Assembly (NCBI GenBank): GCA_037039685.1
Contig: JAWNGF010000011.1
Coordinates: forward strand, 1,116,001 to 1,180,000
Origin: Ceratobasidium sp. AG-K
Lineage: Eukaryota; Basidiomycota; Agaricomycetes; Cantharellales; Ceratobasidiaceae
Direction of reading: 5' to 3'
Length of the DNA: 64,000 nucleotides
Position 1 is the first letter of the stretch. Each line of letters starts with the position of its first letter. The notes beneath the pieces were generated by a model. The model was not told where the DNA came from and made no database searches. It saw nothing but the letters and a program-made list of their open reading frames with translations. Position numbers and translations under genes: made by a program. Positions 44,586 to 56,802 of this stretch are shown here, piece after piece.

Positions 44586-45920
44586 GTTTAACACGGTTCG
44601 GCATTCACACGGGTAACCATGTTCGCCAAATTGCGTCCAAAGCATTAGATGAAGGCTTGGGTCTGCAACGACAAGCGAGAATAAATGGAATGATTGACTA
44701 CGAATAAAAGAAGAAAGCAGCAGGGCACGCACTTTCTTACCCAGGGTGAGCCCGGAATCTAGTCAAGCCGTAACACAGGCCCGACCCGGGCCTGTGCGAC
44801 CTCACTTAACAGTGCAACTCCACGCCTGGGCTGCTACACACGAGCGAGTGGGTCCCGTCAGATTGGGCGTGTGATGGGATGAGTAGATGACGTGCTCGGG
44901 AGTGGTTACATCAAGGAAACACGATCTTGCACTGGGCAAGCCAACGAGAATGGGAGGGACTGGCTGGGGGCTGGGATCAAGCTGTAAAGATTGAAGTTGA
45001 TATTTGCCAACATCTGTGTACTTTCATCGAATGAATATCACCTCCTGGAGAGTCTCAAGAAATATTCACCCTCTTTCTCGTTTAGCGCCGTCTGAGAGTG
45101 TCGTGGTCGAAGCCACGCTAAAAGTGGGGCAATCATGTGATCTGACTAAGCGAAACGACCAATGCCGCTCAGCTTGGCCCTCTTTTCTCCTCTTCTCGTC
45201 CAGACTGAGACGACCGCCTACATACTACTCTCTTCTCCACGGGAACAATGCATCTCTCAGCCGCGTGACATACGCTAACATCTGCACTTTTATCAACATC
45301 GTCTCTCGTACACTAACCACCCATTCTGTATGGACTCATGACCTAGCGACAGTCTCCTCCTCTGTATACCGAATCTGAAAATGAGAACGTCGATCACAGC
45401 TCTGTACGTAATCGGGCCCGACACTACTACAAGTTTCTTCCTCAGCTACTCGTGGCTCTGTTGGTGCTCGGCTGCTAGAACAACAAACCGCGACTCTCAA
45501 ACGGGCTCTCATCAACCTAGAGATACGTGAGGAAAAGTTGGATGTGTTGCTCCGGGCTGCCCGGCTTGGTGCTCCCCTACTGCTTGATCTCGTTTCAAAT
45601 ATCTCTAGCTCGAACTGAAGTCTCGGCTCGGGCGGCTTATTAGTTCTCAGATTCCATGCTTGGACCCAGCATTTTAACTCGTTGAATTACCCGAGTGATT
45701 TTGAGTTGCGAATCTGTGTTTGGTCGCAGACCACAATAGACGGATTGATATCGCGAAAAAGGGACAAAGGCGCTCAGGTCGAACGGCATCCGATCGGGAT
45801 GGTTACCACGCATACAACAATGATTCGCCGCGTACCCTCAAATGAAAACTGAAAATAAAGCTTGTTTCAAGGACCTAAATCCAATCATAATCCATGTACA
45901 CATTTGATTCAATAAAAAGC
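44586..45920. other. Intergenic region with a weak coding-like stretch
   Basis: About 1.3 kb between the Nup85 relic and the stop of DUF1479 copy B. At 45446..45618 the plus strand has an open frame preceded by a ctcag acceptor and reading like an amphipathic helix (KRALINLEIREEKLDVLLRA), ending at a TGA. I found no start exon in the right phase. It may be the last exon of an unrecognised small gene. Confidence 0.3.
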
Positions 45921-47763
45921 CTAATACCCCAGGACTTCATTCGCAAATCTCATAACCCTCTTCTCTCCCTCGCTCATTTCTTCCCTCTCTTCCCATGCCC
46001 CTAAACCCATCGCGCGCTTCCCGACAACGCCCTTCATATCTCCAATTTCCCCCTTGTTGGGCCCTACAAACCTTGATTCACCAACCCCTCCCGGGAAGTC
46101 CGGCGCGGGTAGGCCAGCGATGAAATTCTGGCGCTGGAGGGCCAAGTACTCCGCATTTGTAGCGGTCAGAGGGGCTGCTGGGATGTAGAATACTGATGAA
46201 TCAGAGTTTCCACGATGAGTTGATTCGACAGCGTGGATCCCATCTATCCATTGGTATACTCCGTCAGTGCGACGAACAATCAGGACGTTAGAGGAGAAAC
46301 GCACCACAATGCCAAAAGACCATATCTCCCGGTTTGACAGGCTTCATACTAACCATCCCACCTTGGTCGAGCATCAGATGTGGATGAGTCAGCGCATTGA
46401 GCTCTTGCCCCGATCCAGGCACCGCGCCTGGGAAGTCTGCAGCCTCGAGGTCCATCGTCCAGTTTTGCGGCTTGAGCTCATCCAACGAAGGAGAAGCGGA
46501 AGAAATCGGAGTAAGAGGCCCGAAAAACGGACGCATGATGACATATGCCACCGACTCGCGCAGGAGGGGATAAACCTGGAGTGTACCCTCTTTTGGACCT
46601 GTTGAGGATAACGCAAGCCAGCCTTGGAACCCCCGGAACGCACTAGACTGGGATCGTACGGTTAGGTTTCGAGGGGTACTGAGAGCAACAGACCGCTTAC
46701 CTGGCTCGGGCCAAGGTACAAGTCTGAGTTGGCTTTCAGCCGAGGGCCGATATTGAATGCATCGTGCTTGCGCCAGTTTCCTGACAGTATTTCAGAGTAG
46801 CATTTACGGTAACCTTCATCCTCCCATCTATCATGGTCCACTTAGTTCCGCCATAGTTCCATTCAAATTGAGATGTAACCTACCTTTCCAACCCTCCTCC
46901 GTCCATATGAGCTAAATTATCTATTCAGAACCGCCATTAGTGAATGGGATACTGACTTACGTCCGAGAGCAAACTTGGTATCCCCAGGCTGACGGATCCT
47001 CAAACGATCGGCGTATGTGACCAGATTCGAAAGTGATATTTCATCCTCGGGTCCAGCACTGAACAAGGATAGTACGGCCTGTGAAGTCTTCAGCAGATTC
47101 GGATGAGAACGAGCAAGGATTTGTGGACGGGACCTGGTTAATGAACGCTATTTAGGCATAACATTATTATGACGCAATGCGCATATATACCAATAAAGCT
47201 CGAAGACCTGCTTGTTATCCGCTGGGAACCCTGTGGCACACGTCAGACTCAGCGGATATCCGGACACCATGACGAAACTCACCCTTGACTTGCGGATTCT
47301 CTCTTACATAGTCCAACACCATCCGCTTCCATCCGAGCGCCTCGCCGTCGTCTACTACATCTCTCACCACCACCGATCCCCTTTTTCGTACCTCGTCCTT
47401 CCATTCATTTCCACCCCGCTCGATTTCGGCAAAGCTGACCTCAGGGATGATATCTGTTCCTATCTCCTGCAACTCTGCCACCTCTTCTCTCAGAGCGTCG
47501 AGTAGGTTGACCCAGCCGGTTGTTAGACGTTCCCGTGCTTCGGCACTAGATAGTATATGTTGCTTGAGCTGTGCGAAGCGGGGTGAGAGAGGCGCAGACG
47601 CGCCACCTGAGAGGGAGGGAAACGCAGCTGAAATATCGCCCTCCTGCTTTTGACGTCGTGTAGAACTCGAGCGTGCTGACTGGACCCCGGTGGCTAGACC
47701 ACGCCGAGTAAGCTGGAGACAATGTGGTAGAGTCCGATGTGAGGTGCTAGCAACTCGGAGCAT
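45921..47763 (-). CDS. DUF1479 family protein, copy B
   Basis: Tandem paralog of copy A with the same exon layout. The start MLRVASTSHRTLPHC (ATG ending at 47763) gives a mitochondrial-type presequence with the same LTRRGLAT boundary. The HxD candidate reads HMDGGGLERW. Downstream are GNWRKHDAFNI, SAFRGFQGWLALSSTG and DGIHAVESTHRG, and it ends MRFANEVLGY. As in copy A, the likely metal ligands are all present, so both copies may be active. Differences are mostly synonymous or conservative. Copy B sits directly downstream of intact Nup85 and is probably the ancestral location, with copy A the derived one. Substrate unknown; mitochondrial placement is inferred from the presequence. Confidence 0.87.
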
Positions 47764-48194
47764 GGCAGGAGGGTAGAAGGGATGGTATAATGACGCTGTG
47801 AGGAACAAGGGGCAAATGGTGGAGTGACACCGAATTCAAGGTTATTATAGTAAGCCCAAGTCATGATCGTGGAGTCCAACCCGAATTCTAAATGAGATAA
47901 GGTGGCTGTTGTAACCGAATAGCTACTCAGAGGGGAGCACGTAATATAGGGCGATCAACAGCCAATGATAATCACTTGTATTAGACATAAATTCCGGCAA
48001 TGTGGTTGGTGGAGGCAAGAACCGCAGTACAGGCATCCCTGGAAGAATCACCAATACCACCAGAGACTCGCCGGCATCACTCGGGTTCGGGTACTGAACA
48101 GAACACCCCATGGGAGCGACACGATGAATTACAGAGGTAAGAATAGCATACATTCAAGCGTTGTCTGTACCGTCTCTGGCTAAGCAAATCCAGT

Positions 48195-50937
48195 TCACAT
48201 CCGTTGCACCGTACATCTCGCCAAGTACCGAGCGAGAACTAGTCTCACTACGTCCAAAGACTGTAGCGCCTCGGTTTCTGCGCCCTTTTCCTTCCCTCTC
48301 ATCGTTATCCGGGCGAGAACTTGTAGGTAGTCGGCCCCAGCTCCAAGTGCTGCTTGGGTATAAATGTTTTGCAGGTAGCGGAGTAATTCGTACGCATCGT
48401 CTGTCGTGATCAACAGCTCTTCATCCGACCCTGTGAATAGCGTTTCTTCAGTATAAAAATCATATCACCGACGAGACCGACTTGCCATCGAGTAGGTTTG
48501 CCGCGTCAAGTAGTACTACCGCCTGCCACGCTCGTGGTACAATCGACCTATCAAGCATCCGCACAAGCAACCGCACGGCCTCTCCTTTCGCTCCATCGTC
48601 CGAGAAGGTGTGGAAATCGGCAAATCGAGCGACAAATTGTAATCGAGCTGTAATGGGGTCGGTAGCGTTCACTCTGACGTGTCTCGCTGGGATTTGGTTG
48701 ACGTGTTGAACAAAAGCTGCTGAGCCTGCAATGACGAGTCAGGCAAATTCAACGCTAAAAAGCAACAGCACGCTAACCATTTTGAACGTACTCCTCTAGC
48801 AAAAGAGTCGCTATCCTTCCCACACCACGGACATCATTGGCAAATGCGCAATACGATATCGCCAAGCCATATTGTTTCTGACCAGTGAGGTGCTGCGCTA
48901 CAACCTAGTCAAAGTCTGTCAGCATTCCATTCCACCCTTAGCACAGGGTATGCACGAACTTTGCATATCTCTCTCGACTCATCCTGGAGACTGAATTGAT
49001 CGCACACGCTCAGCAGCTTGTCAACGCGATCATACCCTTCCCACATTCCCGCGTCTACCATGCGCGGTGCGATGGGCAGACCCTGATCATCTACTCCCAA
49101 TGATTTCAGTCGAGACCGAGGCTTCGAAGACGCCTCGGGGTCAACCTGATCCAGGATAGGCGTTGAGACACTGGAGATTGGCACTCGGCGGCGAAAGGGA
49201 CTCACAGGAGGCGGAACAACGGATATGCGCCCAATCACAGCTGAAATGCGCTCTCGTCCCACAGACCCACATCGACCCATATACTCCAACTCAATCTCGA
49301 ACAGAGTAGGGTCCGAGTGGAGATGCTCTGCATATGCCAGGACAAAGTGGTCACGAATACTCATTCCATAGCTTTTCTGATGGATTAGCACATAACAATC
49401 AAAAATAATTCAAAAATAACTTACGTCTGAACAATTTCATCATGGGGGTCGAGCGTTCCAGCCTTTTCGAAGATGTCTGCGAGATGGGCAGCCAGCCATG
49501 GATCTAGCTGCGCTGCAACTTCCAGAGCCTGTCACGACGCGCATGAGATGGCGACAGGCCAGATTTGATTTTGTTCAGTACTAACCTCCAGCTCTTCCAT
49601 GTTCAGGATCGCCCGGTGCAATTCTTGCACAGGAATGGTTGGGTCAGGCGGCATCTCCTCGACAATTCTCTCCACAACCTTTGCCAGCTGAGTCCTCTTC
49701 AAACCGACATCGACCCAAACCCCCCACACGCCAACCGCCTCGCGGAACCCCCACCCGTCCTCCACAGCCTCACTGCACAGCGCAAACACAACCCCCGCAT
49801 CTCCTTCTAAAACACCCAGTAGTTCGTCGACCCAGCGCGACCACTCGTCTTCATCGCCTTCTCCACTGGTATCGCTTTCGACCGCCTTGTCAAATGCGAT
49901 GCGCACTTCCGAGACGCGTTCCCGCCACCGCGCGTGGGCGGTTATGAATCCTGACTCGCGCTGGAACTCGCTGCTCCTCGGGTGAATTTCCAAGACGGGC
50001 ACAAGTGAGTCCCGTACAAAAGTACGCAGAACTGGGCTAGGATGGCTCGAGGCGATGCGCCGGAGGAACCCGAGAGCAGATGTGGAGAGACCGCGGAGTA
50101 TGCACTTGTTCAAGGTCGGCCAAAAGTCTGGGTCGGACCATGGCTCGGGGAGGGCAGAGAGACGAATGAGTTCGGCGGTAGCAGGGACTGTGTGAGATGT
50201 ATTGAGCCATTGAAGGAGCTGTTCCCCAACAAGGCCGTCGATTTGACCACCGTGTGGTGCATAGACAGTTTGGACGAGCTGTAAAGTCTCAAGAATATTC
50301 ACATAGGTAGGATAGGTAGACGGGAGGGGGTCTTGAGACTAGGTAAGCTAGATTAGAGGGTACACATGACTGGGAGACGGGCGCAGACGTACCGCGAGTG
50401 AAGCTATCTGCTTTTTGGTGTCATTAATGTACTGCTCGATAGAACGACTGTAATAGTTGGTAATTTGCGCGTCAGGCAACCTGTCGGATGGTCAGACATA
50501 GGCGCCGGAACGTGGAAGGATGTAAAGTACAAGTGTATGGTATTATCGTTTTGAAGGGATTTGGCGATATTTTGAATGGTCGTGAATGTAAGATATGTGT
50601 CGCAATAAAACTACATCACAGTCAAAAACTGCTTCAGCGCCAAGGGATGGTGAGACAAGCCGACCAACCTCAACAGTCGACTCTGGGATATGGTCCCAAG
50701 AGGCAAAATACAGCAAGGAGTCCGCCGGGTATCTCTTCTTGGTCGGAGCTTGGGGCGCTTTCTGATACAAGTTAGAGGCAATCATCTCGGTATATTATGA
50801 GGACTCACAGATGATGCGTGAGCTACGACGCTATTCCCGCGAGGAGAAACCGATGCAAGAAATGTATGTTGGGAGCTCTGAAACTCTTCCAATCCCGCCG
50901 CAGGAATCAGCGCAGGTTGAAGAAGTACCGCCGCCAT
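48195..50937 (-). CDS. NUP85: Nucleoporin Nup85
   Basis: A scaffold subunit of the Y-shaped (Nup84/Nup107) nuclear pore subcomplex, where Nup85 binds Seh1. The start MAAVLLQPALIPAAG (ATG ending at 50937) is followed by a beta-type region (SLLYFASWDHIPE) and then an all-helical ACE1-type domain: NILETLQLVQTVYAPHGG, VGEQLLQWLNTSHTV, ATAELIRLSALPEPWSDPDF, LGFLRRIASSHPSPVL. The C-terminal tail module includes AQLDPWLAAHLADIFEKAG, YGLAISYCAFANDVRGVGRI and AVVLLDAANLLDGKS, and ends ARYLARCTVQRM. About ten introns. The helical spacing and the WxAHxxDI-type motif fit Nup85, though this nucleoporin is poorly conserved in sequence. It is divergent from the first zinc-finger gene, about 455 bp between starts. 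Part of its 3' end was copied to 44.3-44.6 kb. Confidence 0.82.
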
Positions 50938-51392
50938 CTTAGGTGATCCCAAATGAATCAGCCCCGTGAGTCTCAATACATGAACTCAGCTCACCTCTAA
51001 GCTCAAGGCGCGTTGTTTACAGGTGCCCGTCACGTGATAGACTGATCATGCTGACAATTCTATGACTAATTATGGCGCTTGCACGCTCCCCTTCAAACCC
51101 GTTTCGAAGTTTGTTACCCCAGGTTCCAGATTAAACCCGTGTCAACCGAGCAGATGGGCAATAATCAGAATGATAGGCATGGATAGGCGGTGCAGAAAAA
51201 TCGGGAATGGCAAGATGAGCGGCCCCATGAGACACCTCATGCAATCCTCGAGGACATTCTAAGCATGGTTGAATGGGACCCCTATAACTAGCCAGTTCGC
51301 ACCGATTCCTTCGGCGCATTGCACTTGTATATTTCCTCTTGATTTGACCTATCTTCTAGCCTATTTTCTTTTATCACATTTCGCTCTACAGT
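50938..51392. other. Divergent promoter region
   Basis: About 455 nt between the starts of Nup85 (minus) and the first zinc-finger gene (plus). It must serve both. No coding sequence is convincing. Confidence 0.5.
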
Positions 51393-52754
51393 ATGACCGC
51401 AATAATCACCTCTAATCCCGTCGGTTCCGGTCACTCTAAGTACAACCAATCGCCTTACACGCCAACTGAGAAAACCTACAGCGAGACTGCACCTAGCTCT
51501 ACTGCCGATTCTCAACCCGAGATTGTTGAGGAGTCATGGGACAACTGGAGTGATCGGGAGGTGTGGGAAATAGCCAGGCGTATGCGTGGTATGCCTTCTC
51601 CTACCGGTGACTTTTGCACCGACTGACATGACGCTTCAGAATCTCTAAAGGTCAAGGACGAAGAGCATGCCAAAGGTGAAGAATCCCGCTCGGATTCAAA
51701 GCCCGAAGATAGAAGTCCTAAAATTGTTACGGGCGAACTCGATGCACTGGTAAGTAGTAAGCTAGAGTTTTCTCTGATTACAACTAAGGTTTCAAATAGC
51801 CAAAACACAAGGGATTCATCCTGGAACGTCACCACGCCGATTTGCTCTTGCTTAAAAAAAGTAGGATATTGATTTGTCTCGTTGAGTGATAGTTTGGCTC
51901 ACCATTTGGATGCAAGCGTACTTCATCGTATTTCCATCCATTTACTGCTTTGATCAGAACCGTATTCTTTGCCGAATCACCGGAGACTTCAAGTATCAGG
52001 AGGTGGAGAGTATCCACACCAACCCTCCTGAGCTCCAAACATCCTTCTTTCTCCAGGACATTCCCTACTGGTTTGACGCGCACGGGGTGCTCTGGTACCA
52101 GTTCGGACAGGAATGGCTTATGGAAACGCTTTACAGTGACATACAGTCAGCACTGGATGAAGTGGTTCGGTGCATTGAAATCAGTGCGATAGCTTCATCA
52201 ATTGCAAAGCGCTTATATGCTAACTATCTTTTCAGACAACTTGCACGTAGCAAATCCGCAAAGTCCAACGAATGATCAATCCCTGGCCGATGCCACGAAT
52301 CATGGCTATCTCTCGAGTCTGAATCCGGGGTCCGACGACGGAGAATCCCTTCAACCCCTCGGCTCGAATCCAAACCAAGAGGAAATCGACAACTGGGTCG
52401 AACAGATGAAGCACCATCGAGCCGTACAGACCAAGGCGGGAGCACGTCTTCCCCCAGTTCAATGTCCCCTAACGACATGCCAAAAATTTCAGAGACGACC
52501 CCAAGCGCTGCGGGTGAGCCAATCTTAATATCTATTCCATAACGGGCAAATGACCATTCTAATCCAAGGACCATTTGTACTTTCATTACAACATCAAACG
52601 TGAGTGTAATTTCGATATCCCTCGTTGTCCATTGCTGACCGTCCACTAAATAGCTCATAAGTGTGACTACGGGTGTAACATCGGATTCGAGACAGAAGCA
52701 AACAAGAACCGACATCTCGAAACCTGTACTGCTCGGTGGACGCAACGCGACTAG
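51393..52754 (+). CDS. Tandem zinc-finger family protein 1
   Basis: First of four related genes. N-terminal residues are Ser/Thr/Glu-rich (SWDNWSDREVWEIARRM). An intron after DAL joins PKHKGF, the same place as in member 2. The middle has an aromatic module (YFIVFPSIYCFDQNRIL; DIPYWFDAHGVLWYQFG) ending LYSDIQSALDEV. An acidic linker leads to NQEEIDNWVEQM and two C-terminal fingers: C2H2 (CPLTTCQKFQ...ALRDHLYFH) and C2HC (CDYGCNIGF...NRHLETC). The two fingers are joined across a 31-nt microexon (52569..52599) that enters in phase 0 and leaves in phase 1. The protein ends TARWTQRD at 52754. The paired fingers suggest nucleic-acid binding, but no DNA-binding role is shown. No frame break is seen. 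Confidence 0.75.
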
Positions 52755-53453
52755 ACATATACTATCATTATGCATCGTATGTATGCAAGCATACCTTCTT
52801 TCCCATTTGTATTTTGCTCTTCTAAAGGGTAGTTGTGATGGATATGGCCCCTATATGCGTGACAATAGTAATTGTAATGCTCGTATTGGTGTCCATTAGG
52901 CGTATTTCGGCGCTTAATTTGCAGGATTTTGCCTTCAATGGTAATCGAGAGACCTTACACTCCTCAAAAAAAGTGTCAAGTTGAACGGGGGATGTAAATT
53001 GAGGGTCGGGAAGCATGTGCAAATGACATTCTGCTGGGCAGCTCCAAGGCTCATCGTGAATCTATGTCAAACCAATGAAGGCTATAAAACGCATAAATAC
53101 CTCATTACTGCCTGTGAGCTGAGCACTAAGCTCCAAATGTCGAGTTTAATAGTGCTTTCGGCACCAAAAACGTGCGAGTCATTGATGGGAGTCAGCTGGT
53201 ATGCAGTCCGGAGCCTTTATCTCCGTAGCGCCCACAGCACCGTGATTAAGTAGCACTTCATTAGGAATAACCATGTTGTGCCCTGCTATTATATGAAATG
53301 ATAAGCAGATTGGCATCGCGAATTGCGCATGCGTGAACGGGTGAGCGGAATAGGAAAATTATACATATGGGCGAAGTCCATACGCTAGGCCCATATAACT
53401 CGGGGGCGTTTTGATCATCAAACATCATCCAGCCCGCCACTGTTCTTTCACAC
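52755..53453. other. Intergenic region
   Basis: About 700 nt between members 1 and 2 of the zinc-finger array. Short open stretches lack protein character. No gene is recognised. Confidence 0.5.
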
Positions 53454-54769
53454 ATGCATCACAGTGGCGTTCGTTCACAGGAGGGGGTACCAGCCCCTCA
53501 TCTCGGAGAACGAAATTCTATTTCTGATCTCCAAGACGCCGGTCCAGGGGAAGCTAATGAAGATGTCCTACTCAGCTTACGGGGTTCGTTTCGTAGTCTG
53601 TTCCGGCCGACGCCACTGCTAACTCAAATACCGTGATTTAGATGATTCGAGACTCATGATCAAGGACTCTAAGGATGGTGGCGCCCTCACAGGCTCAGCC
53701 GGTTCATCCATTACGGGGCCTTCCTCCGCCCAAGCACTGGTAAGTACAGCTGTATTATGGACAGCGATAGAGTTAATCTATTGAACCCTTTCAGCCCAAG
53801 TCTAAGGGGGGTCAAGAAGAAGCGTGGGGCCTCATGGAAGTAGATTGTAAGTGGATACCCCTTAGCCTCAGATTCTCGACTCATAGGTAGCGACAGACTT
53901 TGTCCCGAATTGGCACGTATATGCGTGGAACCGCCACAACTGGTCTATCTATATTATGAACGAGCAGCTTCAGCGTGCGGGTGAAATACTCTACTTGCCG
54001 GCTCCAGGCAAAAAAATAGTCATCGACGATGTGCAATATCTCATCAACGAATACGAAGAGTTGATGCGGCTGGAAGGCCACGCTTGGGCAGCTGAACGTC
54101 TTTACTCCACCTTTGGCGAAGCAATCCAGCAAGCAAGGACCAACGCTCGAAATTGTTGCGGCCCTCAGTCAGACGCGTCACTTCGTTTGTCACTTACTGG
54201 GTTTCCGTCTGTGACCGGTCACGAAATGCAGAACGCTGTCCCAATACCTGGCCCGGTCCGACCCAATCCAGGAGCTCACGAATACTACCCGGCCGGCCAA
54301 TCCAGCGAGTTTCCTTCGGGATCGTCGTCTAGTTTGATCCCCGATCCCTCACCCAGCGAGCCCCCTTTTTTGATAGATGGGCTTCCCCCCACCATGGAAA
54401 GCATCAACCGACTCGTCGATAGACTCAAGGCGCAACGTGCAATTATGACATGTCCCGTGCCTGGTTGCCCAGACAGGGACAAGGAGCAGAGGAGACCACA
54501 CGCATTGAGAGTGAGTAACTATTGTAAACACAAGAAAATCCACCCGCTAACAACACGCGCGTTTTTAGGATCATCTCTGTTCCCACTTTAATATTCGGGG
54601 TACGAATCGAACATAGAATCTGGTGGCCTAGAAAGCTAACCTATTACAACCCTCAGTATATGCATGCCCTCGATGCGTCAAGGGTTTTATTACAAAGACT
54701 AATTGCGATAGGCATGCCGGTACTTGTCGAGCCGAGCAAGGCGTCGGGGGGACCATCCATAATTACTAG
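53454..54769 (+). CDS. Tandem zinc-finger family protein 2
   Basis: Same layout as member 1. The first exons encode a Ser/Glu/Gly-rich start with an intron after AQAL joining PKSKGG. The middle module reads TDFVPNWHVYAWNRHNW and ends ERLYSTFGEAIQQA. A Pro/Ser-rich linker follows. The C-terminal fingers are CPVPGCPDRDKEQRRPHALR-DHLCSH (C2H2) and, after the 31-nt microexon 54569..54599, ACPRCVKGFITKTNCDRHAGTC (C2HC). Continuing through this microexon and a ccctcag acceptor places the stop at 54769; reading straight past the exon before it would stop early and lose both histidines and finger 2. Closest to member 1 in intron placement. Binding partner unknown. Confidence 0.75.
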
Positions 54770-55326
54770 GTGGACCCGCCTAATCGCGGTATTCAAGCTA
54801 AGTGGAGGGGGTATGGTGAAGGGTGAATTGGGACGCAGTGGGGGCAATTGGGAATAAATGTGCGATAGGGTTGTAGCTGGGACGGTGGTGCGGGGGAATG
54901 GTTGTGCTCGATTCACAAAGCGGTTTATGCAAACAGCTGTAAGGTGGGAGTGGTGGGCCCGCACATCCAACCGTTTCGAAGAAGTGGGATTCGGGGGACG
55001 AAATCAATCGGAAAGAGCTGTATAAAATATTATTGTAATGGAGTTTCGAATGCTGCATCTAGTTTACGTTGTTGGCTATATGCGCGGCAGTCGTAGTTAG
55101 GCGCGCGCCAAATGCACACAAGATGAGCGGCGCTTCATCGGAATGCTCATTGTTGTCAGCCACGTCGGGAATGAGCACTATGTGTCATAAGAGATGAGCG
55201 ACGAGGCATATATAACGCAGGGACGTCCGCAACCATCCCTCAAGCACACCACCTCTGGCTCCCTTCGGACCATTCTTCCGCTTGCCAACCCTGCTTTTTT
55301 CCTATCAAGAACACTGTTACACTACT
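54770..55326. other. Intergenic region with the promoter of zinc-finger gene 3
   Basis: About 560 nt. It contains the TATATAA at 55209 and an upstream gaatgagcact element that also occurs before zinc-finger gene 4. No coding sequence is recognised. Confidence 0.5.
55209..55215 (+). promoter_or_regulatory. TATA box of zinc-finger gene 3
   Basis: TATATAA, followed by cg, 118 nt upstream of the ATG at 55327. The same arrangement is found before zinc-finger gene 4. Confidence 0.6.
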
Positions 55327-56802
55327 ATGAGTCTGGATTGCTCGCCTGAAGTTCTCAACTCTCCTCCAAGTGCCATCGTAAAGAAAGAGTCACTCGAAAG
55401 TTTGATTCTTGGTCACAAACGCCTCAAACTTGCCCCTAACGAAAACTGGGGAATTGTTCACCAAGAGTGAGCCAGTTGGTGAAATGGTTAAACGTTCATT
55501 CTGTTGATATAGCAAGCCAGCATCAAGCTGGAAGACATGTCGGATGTTACCAGGTTGACCGAGCACCTTGGTCTGTCCCAAAACCTTCCCTTGTTCTAAC
55601 GACGGCTAATGGGTGGCCCTAGCCTCCAAGAAAGTCAAGGAGGGGAAACCCAAGACTAGCCTCTCCAAAAATGAATTATATAGTAGCTCAGTCGAGAGTT
55701 CGTCGGATAATGACCAATCATATCCTACCTCAGTCAGTAGCTGTCTTGTGTATCTTTGTAGCAATTCGTGTTAACCAGCAATTTAGCCCGCTTCAAAGTG
55801 CGCTTATTTTGTCTATCCCGGTACAGGTTCCGAGCTGGATCACTGCTGTAAGGCATTCAATTACTACTATGTTAAATAAATAAAAAACTTTAAACGTTCT
55901 TAGTGTACTTTTCCTGGGAATCAGTCAACTACTGCTGGGGCATTCTTAGGGAGGCCCCAACCGAAAGCTGCATCTGTCGGGTCGTTGGAACAGAGAAAGA
56001 TGGTAATCCCATGCTACAATATTGTGGTGCTTTCTCAATCAGGGGGACGGGCCCCTGTGCCAGCTGGATGGGACTTTATTTTTTTCTCCCTAATCTTCAG
56101 GAGCGCACTATCTACCGCTCAACGGGTAGTGATGTATACCAGCGCATAGCGGTCTATAGCGAGTACCAACATTTGGTAAGCCACAATCCGGATGCGGATC
56201 CAAGTAGCACGGACAATGGGTTCCCCTCTCAGTTCAGCCAGTGGGTTGACTTAGAGGCAGGCTCCTTATCCAGTGGTTCATCTCAGCACCAAGCCGGGGC
56301 GCCAGCTGAGTCTAGCTTGGTTCTGCATCCGGAACATGCCAGCACATACGAAGCATCGAACTCGAACGAAATCCTGGATCCAGCACTTTCAGCTACTGTA
56401 GGCGAGGGAGCGATATATGTGAAGCACGTAGATGGGGATCGAATCACATCCGAGATCATTGATAGCTTTGTCGATGACAAGCTATCCGGACGAGAAGAAC
56501 AAATATACTGTCACATCTGCGTTGGTCGCAAGCGTAACAAGCCACGTCGAGATACTCGCCCCTACGCATTGAAGGTCTGCAACCAACTATCTTAAGCTAT
56601 ACGCAGAGGTTTATACGTGATTCATATTGAGGAGCCACCTGAAGTCACATTTCCTCAAGGGTACGTGTTCCAAAAGCCAAATACATCAGGGTCTAACACT
56701 CTAATAGTCAAGTGCCCATGGTGTGACAAGGAGTACAGCAACAAAGCCAACATGACAAAGAACCACATCAAGTGTCCCAATGCGCCAAAAGAAGCGGTCT
56801 AA
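55327..56802 (+). CDS. Tandem zinc-finger family protein 3 (finger 1 frame-disrupted)
   Basis: Paired duplicate of member 4. The N-terminus (MSLDCSPEVLNSPPSA, then IVKKESLESLILGHKRLKL) matches member 4 and includes a VKxE sumoylation-type motif. A Ser-rich acidic exon (YSSSVESSSDNDQS) follows, then the aromatic module (VYFSWESVNYCWGI; MGLYFFLPNLQERTIYR; AVYSEYQHLV) and a Ser/Gln linker. Finger 1 begins YCHICVGRKRNKPRRDTRPYALK, but the next short exon is out of frame by one base: the histidine codons (CAC...CAT at about 56635) are there but not read after phase-0 splicing. The C2HC finger 2 (CPWCDKEYSNKANM...NHIKC) stays in frame only if the following 47-nt intron is retained, ending KEAV. So finger 1 is probably dead and the gene may be decaying, unless an unseen splice corrects it. 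Confidence 0.65.
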
